A DNA stretch of 24,652 bases, taken from NCBI GenBank assembly GCA_029939635.1, contig JAOZSN010000022.1, positions 1-24,652 on the forward strand. Direction: 5' to 3'. Under the pieces are notes generated by a model. It was given only the letters and a program-made list of their open reading frames with translations. It ran no database searches and had not been told where the DNA came from. This DNA is from Deltaproteobacteria bacterium. Its GTDB lineage: Bacteria; Desulfobacterota; Desulfobulbia; Desulfobulbales; SURF-16. The position numbers and the translations under genes were made by a program. Of this stretch, positions 6,946 through 15,197 are shown in pieces; position 1 is the stretch's first letter, and the number at the start of each line of letters is the position of its first letter.

Positions 6946-9140
6946 TACTCAACAATCTCCAATTTTGCATAATCAAGATGCAACTTCTTCACACCATGGC
7001 GGGGAAAAAGTATTTCAACTGTCTTGGGCGGGATGGCCTTATGCACCCTGCCCTCCCCAAAAAAATTATGGCGCACCATGACCCCAGGTTTCATGGCAGT
7101 GAGTGAAACCGCAACAGATGGAGTGAATTGACCGCTACCCTTAACCTGAGGTCTACGAACCGGCGCAACAAAGGTATGATCTTGCTGCGGAACAGAGCCA
7201 GCAACCAATCCTCCTGGCAAGGCATCCAGAAAGCCACTGAGCATGGACGATTGTGGCATGCGATCATGACCAATGGTCATCCTGGGGGCCAGAAAAAAAA
7301 GATGTTCCATGGCCCTGGTGGCAGCGACATAGAGTAGCCGACGCTCCTCTTCACGCTCCTGAGGCAACTGGGCCTGGCCTGAGGGGAATTTCCCCTCCAC
7401 CAGATTAAGAATAAAGACCTTTTTCCATTCAAGTCCTTTGGCAGAATGGACAGTGGAAAGTACCAAACAATCACCATCATCTTTAGGAGCACCATCCTCA
7501 GGTGGATCAAGGGCAGTATCATCCAAAAAGTCCTGCAGAGTGGCATAGCTGCTAAGCAACTCACGCAACTGCTCAAGATCACGCTGGCGTGATGGATAAT
7601 CATCCTGATAGAGACGCTCAAAAACAGGTTGATAATAAGCCATAACCTGATCAAAAACTGCGACGGGTTCACGAAGAGCAGCCATAGCGTGTAGAGCTTT
7701 AAGCAACTCAGCAAAACCACTTTTCCAGCTTTTAGCTGGTTTATAGGCAGCCAGAGCTGGCAAAGGGTTACCATGTTCAGCAATGGCGGCAAAAATTTTG
7801 TCTGCTGTCTTTTCCCCGACCTTATCTAGGTGGAGGAAAATTCGGGTCCAAGAGATACGATCCTGGGGATTTTCCTGAACATGAAGAAAGGCTAAAACAT
7901 CCTTGGTATGAGCAGATTCCGTCATTTTTAATCCACCCCGTTTCTCAAAGGGAATCTTTCGTTTCAGCAGTTCAACCTCTAATTTATAAGAGTGAAATCC
8001 AGACCGAAACAGTACTGCCATCTCAGTCAGAGGTATCCCTTCACTAAAAAAACTGGTAATCTTATCTGCCACGTAGCGCGCCTGTTCCTGCTCATCCCTA
8101 GCTCTAAACAAATACGGTTTTTCCTTGCCCTCTATCTGGGAGAAAAGGGTTTTGGTAAATTTTTCTTCTGCCTGGGCAATGATGGCATTGGTAGTCTCAA
8201 GAATAGGTTGCACTGAGCGATAATTCTCCTCAAGACGAACTACCTTACAGTTTGGATAGACCTGGGGAAATTCCATGATATTACGAAAATCAGCGCCGCG
8301 AAAACTATAGATGGACTGGGCATCATCCCCCACCACCATAATATTACCGTGCTCCTGACAGATCAGCTTGATGATCTCGGCCTGAATAAGGTTGGTATCC
8401 TGATACTCATCCACCATGACATAGCGAAAACGCCCTGCCACCTCAGCCCGAATATCAGGATGGTCGCGCAGTACATCGCGAAGATTAACAAGCAGATCAT
8501 CATAGTCCATCAGACCGTGATCACGCTTAAATATCTTATAGTGGGTTCGAATTTCATTAAGTTTAGCACTGAATTCCAGAAGATGAGCAAAACGATCTTC
8601 AAGATATTCATTAAAATCAAGGGACTTGTTCACAGCCCCACTGATCATATTTATAATAACCCGCTTGGAAGGGAATTTTCTACCAGTGCCGCGGATGTCC
8701 AGAGTGGGTTTGACAAAATTAATGATCCTCTCGGCATCAGTACGATCAAGGATAGTGAAATTTGCGGCATAGCCCAAGACATGACCGTAGCGCCGCAAAA
8801 GAGAATTTGCGACGGAATGAAAGGTACCACCGGTAACGTGAGCCGATTGATCCATGAGGAGACTGGCTCTACTGAGCATCTCCTGGGCAGATTTCCGCGT
8901 AAAGGTCAGCAGCAGGATGGAGGATGGATCCACCCCTTGCTCAACTAAATAGGCCAGGCGATGCACCAGGGTTCTAGTCTTGCCGGAACCAGCCCCAGCG
9001 ATAACAAGAACAGGCCCGTCAATAGTGGTTACAGCCTCATATTGGGCAGCATTTAACATATCCTGCCAATCATTTTTTTTAGCTGAAGCAGAGGCGGGGG
9101 CAGGATCGGCATTCATAGGAAAAAGAGTTGGTTGTCGCAT
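6945..9140 (-). CDS. UvrD/PcrA/Rep-type superfamily 1A DNA helicase
   Basis: The 731-residue protein carries the full SF1A motif set: Walker A GAGSGKT (49-55), motif Ia TFTRKSA, motif II DEYQD (244-248), motif III GDDAQSIYSFRGA, motif IV LEENYRS, motif V TVHSAKGLEW and motif VI YVAATRA. The C-terminus ends in a small beta-rich module of the kind PcrA/UvrD use for RNA polymerase or DNA contact. The product would be a 3'-5' ATP-dependent helicase in repair or replication restart. The ATG has AAGGTG upstream. It heads a compact cluster with folC and the HNH gene. UvrD, PcrA and Rep cannot be separated confidently by motifs alone. Confidence 0.93.
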   Translation of the reverse strand: MRQPTLFPMNADPAPASASAKKNDWQDMLNAAQYEAVTTIDGPVLVIAGAGSGKTRTLVHRLAYLVEQGVDPSSILLLTFTRKSAQEMLSRASLLMDQSAHVTGGTFHSVANSLLRRYGHVLGYAANFTILDRTDAERIINFVKPTLDIRGTGRKFPSKRVIINMISGAVNKSLDFNEYLEDRFAHLLEFSAKLNEIRTHYKIFKRDHGLMDYDDLLVNLRDVLRDHPDIRAEVAGRFRYVMVDEYQDTNLIQAEIIKLICQEHGNIMVVGDDAQSIYSFRGADFRNIMEFPQVYPNCKVVRLEENYRSVQPILETTNAIIAQAEEKFTKTLFSQIEGKEKPYLFRARDEQEQARYVADKITSFFSEGIPLTEMAVLFRSGFHSYKLEVELLKRKIPFEKRGGLKMTESAHTKDVLAFLHVQENPQDRISWTRIFLHLDKVGEKTADKIFAAIAEHGNPLPALAAYKPAKSWKSGFAELLKALHAMAALREPVAVFDQVMAYYQPVFERLYQDDYPSRQRDLEQLRELLSSYATLQDFLDDTALDPPEDGAPKDDGDCLVLSTVHSAKGLEWKKVFILNLVEGKFPSGQAQLPQEREEERRLLYVAATRAMEHLFFLAPRMTIGHDRMPQSSMLSGFLDALPGGLVAGSVPQQDHTFVAPVRRPQVKGSGQFTPSVAVSLTAMKPGVMVRHNFFGEGRVHKAIPPKTVEILFPRHGVKKLHLDYAKLEIVE

Positions 9141-9230
9141 GGCTGCACCTTACCATGACTGGCCATGTTTTTGAAGAAGGAGGAGGGAATAGATACTCAT
9201 TGTAAGTAATTTACGACATGTAATTATTCA

Positions 9231-9261
9231 TTGACCCTGGCAGGCAACACGGGTATATAAT
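9231..9261 (+). promoter_or_regulatory. Probable sigma-70-type promoter for the small unknown gene
   Basis: TTGACC (9231-9236) is followed after 17 bases by TATATA (9254-9259), or after 19 by a perfect TATAAT (9256-9261), about 75 bp upstream of the start codon at 9337. It lies in the divergent spacer shared with the helicase gene. Confidence 0.5.
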
Positions 9262-9336
9262 TTATCATTTGTGTTTCCTATTCCATTCCCGTCCTACCAC
9301 TACATAACGAAACAAACCAAGTTCGGAGATCAATCC

Positions 9337-9729
9337 ATGTCAGATATGGCAACTATTTTTAGTGATGACGTCTGCAACACCATTTTCCCTGCCAGCAGAG
9401 CAGATGACTTTTTTGAAGCCCTTTTTGGCGATGCCAGTGAAGGTGCCTATGATATTGCCCTGAGATTTTATGGATACGATGAAGAGAGTAAAGAGCTACA
9501 TTTTCTCCTCAACCTCAGCCAACGCCCCGGTTGCTGCCTGGTCTGTAATCTAACTTACGGCCTGCCAGAGGTCTTTTCCCGCCATCCAGTCATTAACCTT
9601 AAGGGTGTGGAAAAAGAGGTTGATGCCGTTTTAGGAGACCAGCATTCTACCACAGGCTGGAAGCTGCAGCATACCCGCTCAACCTCCAGCGAACTGCACC
9701 AGATCCCCTTGATTATCTCCCTGGCCTAA
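9337..9729 (+). CDS. Conserved-looking small protein of unknown function (130 residues)
   Basis: This soluble, acidic 130-residue protein starts at an ATG with GGAG eight bases upstream; a longer in-frame start 66 bases earlier lacks an RBS and adds low-quality sequence. It has no signal peptide or membrane segment. A cysteine cluster (C66, C67, C70) lies in the segment CCLVCNLTYGLP, followed by a FSRHPVINLKG stretch. From memory, similar sequences occur as a family of deltaproteobacterial proteins sometimes misnamed 'pancreas/duodenum homeobox protein 1', but I cannot verify this. It is convergent with the PHP phosphatase gene and has its own promoter. The function is unknown. Confidence 0.72.
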   Translation: MSDMATIFSDDVCNTIFPASRADDFFEALFGDASEGAYDIALRFYGYDEESKELHFLLNLSQRPGCCLVCNLTYGLPEVFSRHPVINLKGVEKEVDAVLGDQHSTTGWKLQHTRSTSSELHQIPLIISLA

Positions 9730-9743
9730 GACATTTTCTCCCA

Positions 9744-10526
9744 TTAGTTAGAGGCCAGCAATATGGGCAGTTGCGCAAAATAACGGCCCACGTCCTCTGG
9801 TTTATGGGCATCAGAACCATAGACAAAGGGAATAGCAAATTGCCAGGCCTGCTGCCTGATCGTGGCAACAGGAAAAACATCGCGCCCCATGGCCAGACCA
9901 GAGGTATTTATTTCCAAGGCTATACCTCTTCTGGCCATGGCAGTTAAAATAGCCGTCAGCAACTCCTCATGCTGCCCCTGCCAGCGGACATTTGCACTAA
10001 AACGCAATGCTGCATCAAGATGGCAGATCACACCCACATCTAAGGCCTCAATTCCCTGCAAAAGTCCATATAAATACCTTCGCAACACAACATCATGACC
10101 AATGGCCGCAAGCTGCAGCACATTTTGCTCCTTGCGACTCACCATATTGACATGCTGCTTCCCATGGCTCAAAAAATGGTAGGAGAGGCCAATCCGTGCC
10201 CATGGATACGAGGCAATAAAATCTGCGGTTTCCTTTAACCGTGCCACATTAAGCCCCACCTCCACACCAACCCCCACCGTAATTTGCGCCCCATAGACCT
10301 CTTGCAGACGCTCACCCTCCTGTTGATAGTAGCTAAAATCATCCTGGGACAACCATGTTTTCTCAAAATAAGAGATATGCGTTTCAAAATGCTCCAGAAA
10401 AATAATCTCTGTGATACCTTTAGCTATGGCAGCCAGGACATACTCCTCCATTTCGCCCACGGCATGATGACAGAGACGGGTATGCACGTGGCCATCGCAA
10501 CGTGGGGTTGGGAGTAGTTCTGACAT
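9744..10526 (-). CDS. PHP-family histidinol-phosphatase (HisK/HisJ type)
   Basis: The 260-residue protein opens with the PHP metal-binding motif DGHVHT (11-16), followed by a CHHA segment and later EVEY-like, LSYHFL, CHLD and GSDAH motifs. These place the remaining histidine and acidic metal ligands of the PHP fold. In this family the best-known activity is dephosphorylation of L-histidinol phosphate in histidine synthesis; no other his genes are nearby, so another phosphoester substrate is possible. The ATG at 10526 lies 19 bases after the stop of the nickel ATPase gene and is chosen because the motif follows at once. The RBS is poor, and in-frame ATGs upstream overlap the ATPase gene. It is probably the last gene of the nik operon. 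Confidence 0.8.
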   Translation of the reverse strand: MSELLPTPRCDGHVHTRLCHHAVGEMEEYVLAAIAKGITEIIFLEHFETHISYFEKTWLSQDDFSYYQQEGERLQEVYGAQITVGVGVEVGLNVARLKETADFIASYPWARIGLSYHFLSHGKQHVNMVSRKEQNVLQLAAIGHDVVLRRYLYGLLQGIEALDVGVICHLDAALRFSANVRWQGQHEELLTAILTAMARRGIALEINTSGLAMGRDVFPVATIRQQAWQFAIPFVYGSDAHKPEDVGRYFAQLPILLASN

Positions 10527-10545
10527 GGCGGTTGAAATAAAAATT

Positions 10546-11271
10546 TCAGTCCTGCCCATGTTCGTGGGGATGATCACCATGAACATGAACGTGGGCATGG
10601 GTATGAAGCTGAGCCGTTTCTGCTTGATGAAGATGACCATGATCCATGCTGTAAAGCTGTTCTGTGATCTCTGTCAGAAAATCAAAGTCATGGGAGATAA
10701 TCATATATGGCAGGTCAATAGCCTTGAGGATAGCCACCAGGGTTTGACGCGTGGCAGGGTCAAGATTATTGGTTGGTTCATCAAGGAGCAAAAAAGACGG
10801 GGCCATGACGAGAAGAGTGGCCAAAGAAACCAATTTTTTCTCACCGCCAGAAAGCTGGTGGGTAACACGATCAGCCAGAGAATCCAGCCCTAAGCCGTTG
10901 AGGGTGGTCATGGCCCGCATGCGTGCATCGGACACGGAAGCACCGTGGTTAAGAGGACCAAAGGCAACATCCTCAATAACGGTGGGGGAAAAAAGTTGGT
11001 CATCAGCATCCTGAAAGAGGTAGCCAAGCTGCCGGCGCAGATTCCGCCAATGTTTTTTAGTCGTCACCTCATGGCCCTGCAAAAAAAGCTGGCCACTACT
11101 GGGCTGGCAAAGCCCCATAATCAGCTGAAAAAGGGTTGTTTTTCCGCAGCCATTTGGCCCGACAAGACCAAGACGCCCCTTATCAAGGCTGAGATTGAGG
11201 CCCTGAAAGAGAGGAGGAAACCCTGGAAAGGCAAAGGAAATATCGCGCAATACAATACGTGGTGAACTCAC
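10546..11271 (-). CDS. nikO: Nickel ECF transporter ATPase with histidine-rich tail (NikO/CbiO family)
   Basis: This 241-residue ABC ATPase has Walker A GPNGCGKT (38-45), a Q-loop, the signature LSGGE, Walker B LLLDEPTNNLD and the ISHD switch histidine. It energises metal uptake with the membrane protein encoded just upstream. GTG is the start codon and overlaps the upstream stop by four bases (GTGA), indicating coupling. The last ~32 residues contain eleven histidines, a likely Ni(II)-binding tail beyond the usual ATPase length. The family also serves cobalt; the neighbouring nikR and the NikL-type protein favour nickel. Confidence 0.92.
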   Translation of the reverse strand: MSSPRIVLRDISFAFPGFPPLFQGLNLSLDKGRLGLVGPNGCGKTTLFQLIMGLCQPSSGQLFLQGHEVTTKKHWRNLRRQLGYLFQDADDQLFSPTVIEDVAFGPLNHGASVSDARMRAMTTLNGLGLDSLADRVTHQLSGGEKKLVSLATLLVMAPSFLLLDEPTNNLDPATRQTLVAILKAIDLPYMIISHDFDFLTEITEQLYSMDHGHLHQAETAQLHTHAHVHVHGDHPHEHGQD

Positions 11272-12023
11272 ATCATTCCCCCTGAAAATTCAAGGACCAG
11301 CAATACCAAGCCCCAGCTTATTCCTATAAAAAGAAGAACCAGATCACCTCTCTGCAAAAGAGGATCATTCAGACAGACATACCGGCCATGAAAGCCCCGT
11401 AACTCCATGGCCTGCTGGACGCGACGGGCACGCCCCCACCCCCGCACCAAGGTCATGCCAAAGAGGTTACCATAGGTCCGATAGGTATGCAGAGATGTAT
11501 CAGCAACAAAACCACGCAGGACAGCTGCACGTTGCAGGCGGCTGAATTCTTGAAACAACACAAAGATATAGCGGTACGAATAGAGCAAGAGCAGACAAAA
11601 TTTTTCAGGAACATGCAAGGCCTGCATGGACTGGCCCAGTACAGCAATGGAGGAAGTGGCAATAAGAGCCAGCATAACAAGCATGATAGCATTACTCTTT
11701 AATGAGATGAGCAGAGCAAGGGCAAGGCCATCAGCATTAACAGGCAAAGGGCCCAAGAAGAGGGTCGGTTCACCAGCAAAGGGCAGAGTCACCCAGAGCA
11801 GGGCTATAAAAATATTTACCATGAGCAAACGCCGCACAACATGGCGAAGAGACAGATGGGCCACCAAGACCATTCCCACTCCGAAGCCAAGGGCAAACAG
11901 TGCTACTTGCCAATGGTGCAGCAGGCTAATTACCACTGATAAAAACAGGGCAGTAATCAATTTAACCCGGCCATCGGCCCGATGAAAAAGGGAAGACCCT
12001 GTTGCAAAGGGTTCAAAATTCAT
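11268..12023 (-). CDS. nikQ: ECF transporter membrane T-component (NikQ/CbiQ family)
   Basis: The 251-residue protein has an N-terminal amphipathic stretch (LFHRADGRVKL) and several membrane helices. It also has two cytoplasmic LRGF motifs (within AAVLRGF and AMELRGF), the coupling-helix Arg motifs that engage the ATPase dimer. It transmits ATP hydrolysis to the substrate-binding NikM. It starts two bases after nikL and overlaps the ATPase gene. The family covers cobalt and nickel transporters; context indicates nickel. Confidence 0.9.
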   Translation of the reverse strand: MNFEPFATGSSLFHRADGRVKLITALFLSVVISLLHHWQVALFALGFGVGMVLVAHLSLRHVVRRLLMVNIFIALLWVTLPFAGEPTLFLGPLPVNADGLALALLISLKSNAIMLVMLALIATSSIAVLGQSMQALHVPEKFCLLLLYSYRYIFVLFQEFSRLQRAAVLRGFVADTSLHTYRTYGNLFGMTLVRGWGRARRVQQAMELRGFHGRYVCLNDPLLQRGDLVLLFIGISWGLVLLVLEFSGGMM

Positions 12024-12025
12024 AA

Positions 12026-12580
12026 CTACCCTTTCTGGCGAGTACGTAGATAGGCAACAAGACCTGCCAAACCAAGGAGATAGCCAATACCACCAAGGAT
12101 ATCCTGCAACGATGGTTGCTGGGTACTATTTAATGCCAGCTGACGGCGGATAGGAGCCAGCTGCTTATCAAGCTCCTGGGCAATGAGCAGGCGTAGTTGT
12201 GATTCATCAACCTGGGCGGCTGGCCCTTGATCTTTCAGGGTGGCATCAAGGGAAGGTATAACTTCAGCCTGAATATCATTCGCAGTATAGAGCCACTGGC
12301 CACGGTGGCCTTCACCACAGGCCACACTCACCACCATTTTCCCAGCACTAGGACAGGGAAGTGTGGCTCGTCCAGCCTCGTCGGTTATTGACTGGGCAAG
12401 GTTTTCTCCGCTGCCCTCTGCTGTCACCACCACCTCACAATTACGAGCAGGACGATTACCGCTAAAAAAACTTTCCACCTGTAACTGCCCCTGCTCCTCA
12501 TAGGCAAACACAGACAACCTATGGGCCAAAGCAGGTGTAGCAGCAACCATGATTAGTAAAAAAAGTAACAAAAACTTCAT
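12026..12580 (-). CDS. nikL: NikL-type accessory subunit of the nickel ECF transporter
   Basis: The 184-residue protein has a Sec signal peptide ending at AxA, so the mature protein begins at or next to HRLSVFAY. It then has a periplasmic beta-rich domain resembling carboxypeptidase-regulatory-like folds, with three cysteines. A helical charged segment follows, and one C-terminal membrane helix with GGIGYLLGLAGL. This signal-domain-anchor plan and the free N-terminal HRL segment are typical of NikL (sometimes annotated CbiL), found with NikM in nickel-specific systems. It overlaps nikM by four bases (ATGA). The presence of NikL rather than CbiN is the main structural argument for nickel specificity. 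The exact cleavage site is uncertain. Confidence 0.82.
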   Translation of the reverse strand: MKFLLLFLLIMVAATPALAHRLSVFAYEEQGQLQVESFFSGNRPARNCEVVVTAEGSGENLAQSITDEAGRATLPCPSAGKMVVSVACGEGHRGQWLYTANDIQAEVIPSLDATLKDQGPAAQVDESQLRLLIAQELDKQLAPIRRQLALNSTQQPSLQDILGGIGYLLGLAGLVAYLRTRQKG

Positions 12581-13176
12581 CGTCCCTCCAACATATCTGG
12601 TTGCACCTTATGGACAAATCGTACGACAAACATGGTCACCAAACCCTCCACCACCATAATGGGAAGATGGGCAAATAAAACAACCTTGGCAGTCAACCAA
12701 AACTGCTGATCTGTACTAATGAGCGCCAGTGCCATGAGGAGAGCAGAGAGGGCAATAGAGACAAATCCAGCCAAGAATGCCGCAATTTGTAGCTGTTTTT
12801 CACCTCTGCCAAGAAAAGGCCTGACCAGCAAGCCACACAGCAGAGCAGGGCCAGCCATAATGACAATATTTACCCCAAGAACGGTAAAGCCGCCAAATTG
12901 AAAAAAAACTGCCTGCAGGAGAAGGGCAGCAGCAATGGCAGGCACGCATCCCCAACCCAACATAACACCCATGAGACCGCTGAGTAAAAGGTGGACAGAA
13001 CCAGGCCCGATGGGCACATGTATAAGAGAGGCAACAAAAAAGGCTGATGAGAGAATAGCAACCGTCATGATGCGATCCATATTAATGGATCGCAACCCAA
13101 CAAGGGTTCCCACCCCAGCTAAGGATGCCCCGCAGAGCAATACAGGAGCGGCTAAAATACCTTCTGATATATGCAT
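12577..13176 (-). CDS. nikM: Nickel ECF transporter substrate-binding S-component (NikM/CbiM family)
   Basis: The 199-residue protein begins MHISEGIL, the family hallmark. The free amino terminus and His2 reach into the channel to coordinate the metal. About six or seven membrane helices follow, with the conserved segments HVPIGPGSVH and an internal GGFTVLGVN. It captures Ni(II) or Co(II) at the outer face. It is the first transporter gene after nikR, with GGAAGG six bases upstream of the ATG. The N-terminal motif is shared by CbiM; nickel is inferred from nikR and nikL. Confidence 0.92.
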   Translation of the reverse strand: MHISEGILAAPVLLCGASLAGVGTLVGLRSINMDRIMTVAILSSAFFVASLIHVPIGPGSVHLLLSGLMGVMLGWGCVPAIAAALLLQAVFFQFGGFTVLGVNIVIMAGPALLCGLLVRPFLGRGEKQLQIAAFLAGFVSIALSALLMALALISTDQQFWLTAKVVLFAHLPIMVVEGLVTMFVVRFVHKVQPDMLEGR

Positions 13177-13235
13177 AAAGAACCTTCCATCTTCACTAGT
13201 GCTTTACCTGCTATAGTTCTCTACATTACTACCGT

Positions 13236-13646
13236 TCAATGAAGATGCTTGCCAGTTGAGCTCATGGCTAATTTGCCGTCACGCACGCCACGCAGGGAAA
13301 TAAGTTGATCAGCAAGCTCCTGCACATCCCGAGCCTTGCCGCGCACGATGATCACCTCCAAACAATTATCATGATCCATATGGACATGGGTGGTGGATAC
13401 AATGAGATGGTGATGATCATGCTGCTGTTCAGTCACCTTTTCCTGCAATTGATGTTGATGATGGTCATAAACCAAGGAAATAACCCCCATAACATCCTTG
13501 TCTGCTGCCCACTCATCCTTGACAAAGGATTTGCGGATGAGATCACGGATTGCCTCAGAACGATTTTCGTAACGCCGCTGGCGGATAAAAAGGTCAAAAT
13601 CCTCCAGCAGGTCTTCATCAAGGGATATGGAGAAACGTTTAAGCAT
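13236..13646 (-). CDS. nikR: Nickel-responsive repressor NikR
   Basis: The 136-residue protein combines an N-terminal ribbon-helix-helix DNA-binding domain (MLKRFSISLDEDLL...) with a C-terminal ACT-like nickel domain. The four high-affinity Ni ligands known from E. coli NikR are present at the same numbers: H76, H87, H89 and C95. This agreement supports the ATG at 13646 over an in-frame TTG two codons earlier. Extra histidines near 62-65 and 78-80 may bind further metal. It lies 59 bp upstream of nikM on the same strand, so it most likely represses this operon when nickel is plentiful. I did not find a convincing NikR palindrome. Confidence 0.94.
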   Translation of the reverse strand: MLKRFSISLDEDLLEDFDLFIRQRRYENRSEAIRDLIRKSFVKDEWAADKDVMGVISLVYDHHQHQLQEKVTEQQHDHHHLIVSTTHVHMDHDNCLEVIIVRGKARDVQELADQLISLRGVRDGKLAMSSTGKHLH

Positions 13647-13764
13647 AGACAAAGTACCTATTTTACCCGCAAGGGGTTATGAAAAGCTCAAGCCTTCAAG
13701 GCACAAGCAAGCACACCATTACAAATTTCGTATTACCGTAGCCCATATCTTATGACTTAACCAC

Positions 13765-13799
13765 AAAAAAAAGAGGCTGCCCCAAGATGGGACAGCCTC
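13765..13799 (-). terminator. Rho-independent terminator of the rhodanese gene
   Basis: On the minus strand GAGGCTG pairs with CAGCCTC, extended by CCC/GGG with a single mismatch, and is followed by eight T. It lies about 50 bp beyond the rhodanese stop codon, and this T-run orientation serves that gene. It separates the gene from nikR downstream. Confidence 0.9.
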
Positions 13800-13847
13800 A
13801 TACCCTACACAATCAACAGCTGTCAAAGACAGCTGCTAGACCAGGAA

Positions 13848-15197
13848 CTAATCGATAATTTCGCAGTCACTGCCTTCACACTCAACCTCTGCAACGAGAA
13901 AGTAGGCGTTGTAATCACGTTTTTTCAGCTCCTTATAGGCCATTTCTGCCCGAGCACCTGTGGTACAATGGATATAAATCTTCTGACCACGATCCACGTC
14001 TTTGAGGCGACAGATGAAATTATCCATCTCCTTGCAGAGCTCATCAAGGGGAATATGCTGAGATGAGGCGAATTTACCCTCAGCTACCTCATTGGCGGTA
14101 CGAACATCAAGAATGACCGCCAGGGAAGGATCATCAAGGGCTGCCTGGAACTCAGCAACAGAGACCTCACCCTCTTCAAGGATACGAGCCCAACGAACCT
14201 CGGTTTCCACCGGCCCCTTCTTCAGAGTACCACCAACGCGCTTCCAGCCGCGAAAACCACCCTCAACCAGGGCAACTTTCTTATAACCCTCTTCCTTGAG
14301 CATCTTTAAGGCAGCTATGCTCTCTTCAGTATTATCACTATAGAGCACAACAGGTGCCTTGAGCGGAATATCCTCAAAGGTATCTTCAAACACAGCAAAG
14401 GGCATACTCACAGAGCGAGGAATACGGGCAGCTGCATTTTTTTTGGCACTTCGCAAATCAATGAGGACATTATTACCACGACAGACCCAACCATAATTGG
14501 CATAGGTTGGATTACCAGCCTTAACCCAGGCAGGCTCACCTGCCAACATTACTTTAATATTTTTGTATCCAGCTTTGACCGCCTGACCGGCGGACTTAGG
14601 GCTCATGCCTCAGGTGGGGCCTCCACAATAAAAGATAAGGAGCTTATCCTTATCTTTTGGTAAGTTCTGCAGAAGTTCCTGCATCTCACAAACCGGAATA
14701 GAGATAGCGCCAGGCAGATGGGAAGCAGAATAGCGCTTACCAGGCCGTGAATCAACCAGGAGAAAATTTTCGCCTTTATCGAGAAGGGCCTTTACTTCAG
14801 CAACTTCGATACGCCCTACACCCGCAGGAAGCTTAGCCAGTTTAGGTTTAATAACAGTGGCAAAGGGTTTCCCATCACGCATCTCATAGGCAATGATGGC
14901 TGCATGGCCCTTGGAGGCATGCTCAACACCTGTAGTAGCTTCGTCAAAGGAGACCATAATAGTCTTGGCCTTGGAGCCTTTACCAACCTGAATGGAAATC
15001 TGCTTGGCCTTGTTTGACTTACCAACAACCTTGCCCTTATAGACATTTTTTTGGGCCTGGATCTTGCCAGCCGGGGCAGGCTGTACAGCCTTGTCCGTTG
15101 CCGCCTGATCTCCACCGCTGCCGCTCACACAGCCGGTAAGTAACAGGGCTGAGAACAATAGCGCAGGTACATATTTTCCTAAAAACCTAATCTTCAT
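13848..15197 (-). CDS. Triple-rhodanese lipoprotein read through an in-frame UGA (predicted selenoprotein)
   Basis: Read continuously, the frame encodes 449 residues with a TGA at codon 196 (14610-14612). Residues 1-23 are a lipoprotein signal with lipobox LLTGC (Cys23); Val at +2 suggests the outer membrane. A small beta-rich domain follows, then three rhodanese domains. Domain 1 (about 124-228) contains FYC, GGPT, the UGA codon and then GMSPKSA; Cys191 is the normal catalytic cysteine and the UGA is the sixth position of the active-site loop. Domain 2 (about 235-325) has lost its cysteine (YSDNTE). Domain 3 (about 345-440) is intact, with CTTGAR at 411-416. The sequence after the UGA continues domain 1 (AVKAGYKNIKVMLAGEPAW) without a shift, so a real stop would cut a rhodanese domain in half. 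A strong RBS (AAGGAGG) lies at the single upstream start; none precedes the ATG after the UGA. Rhodaneses transfer sulfane sulfur. The alternative is a nonsense mutation. Confidence 0.8.
14577..14609 (-). promoter_or_regulatory. SECIS-like hairpin just downstream of the rhodanese UGA
   Basis: On the minus-strand RNA, CCGCC (14593-14589) pairs with GGCGG (14583-14579) around the 5-nt loop GGUCA. Below it a U-U mismatch and a G-C pair extend the stem. The loop begins 21 bases after the UGA. Bacterial SECIS elements, as in E. coli fdhF, carry a GGU-type apical loop a similar distance (about 18 bases) after UGA for SelB binding. The conserved bulged U is not clearly reproduced, so this is a good but unproven match. 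Confidence 0.6.

Noticed and set aside
9721..9758. CTGGCCT/AGGCCAG inverted repeat between convergent genes as a terminator
   Set aside because: The arms are only seven bases with a 24-base loop and no T-run on either strand.
10527..10640. Longer N-terminus for the PHP phosphatase
   Set aside because: The extra codons are the antiparallel-phase shadow of the histidine-rich end of the upstream ATPase gene and lie before the family's normal start.
13700..13760. NikR operator upstream of nikR
   Set aside because: A GTAATAC half-site is present on the minus strand, but the matching second half at 13-14 bases spacing agrees at only about four of seven positions.
14604..14606. ATG just after the UGA as the start of a separate 252-residue rhodanese gene
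   Set aside because: There is no Shine-Dalgarno upstream of it, and starting there would remove the first half of a rhodanese domain whose other half is encoded in phase immediately upstream.
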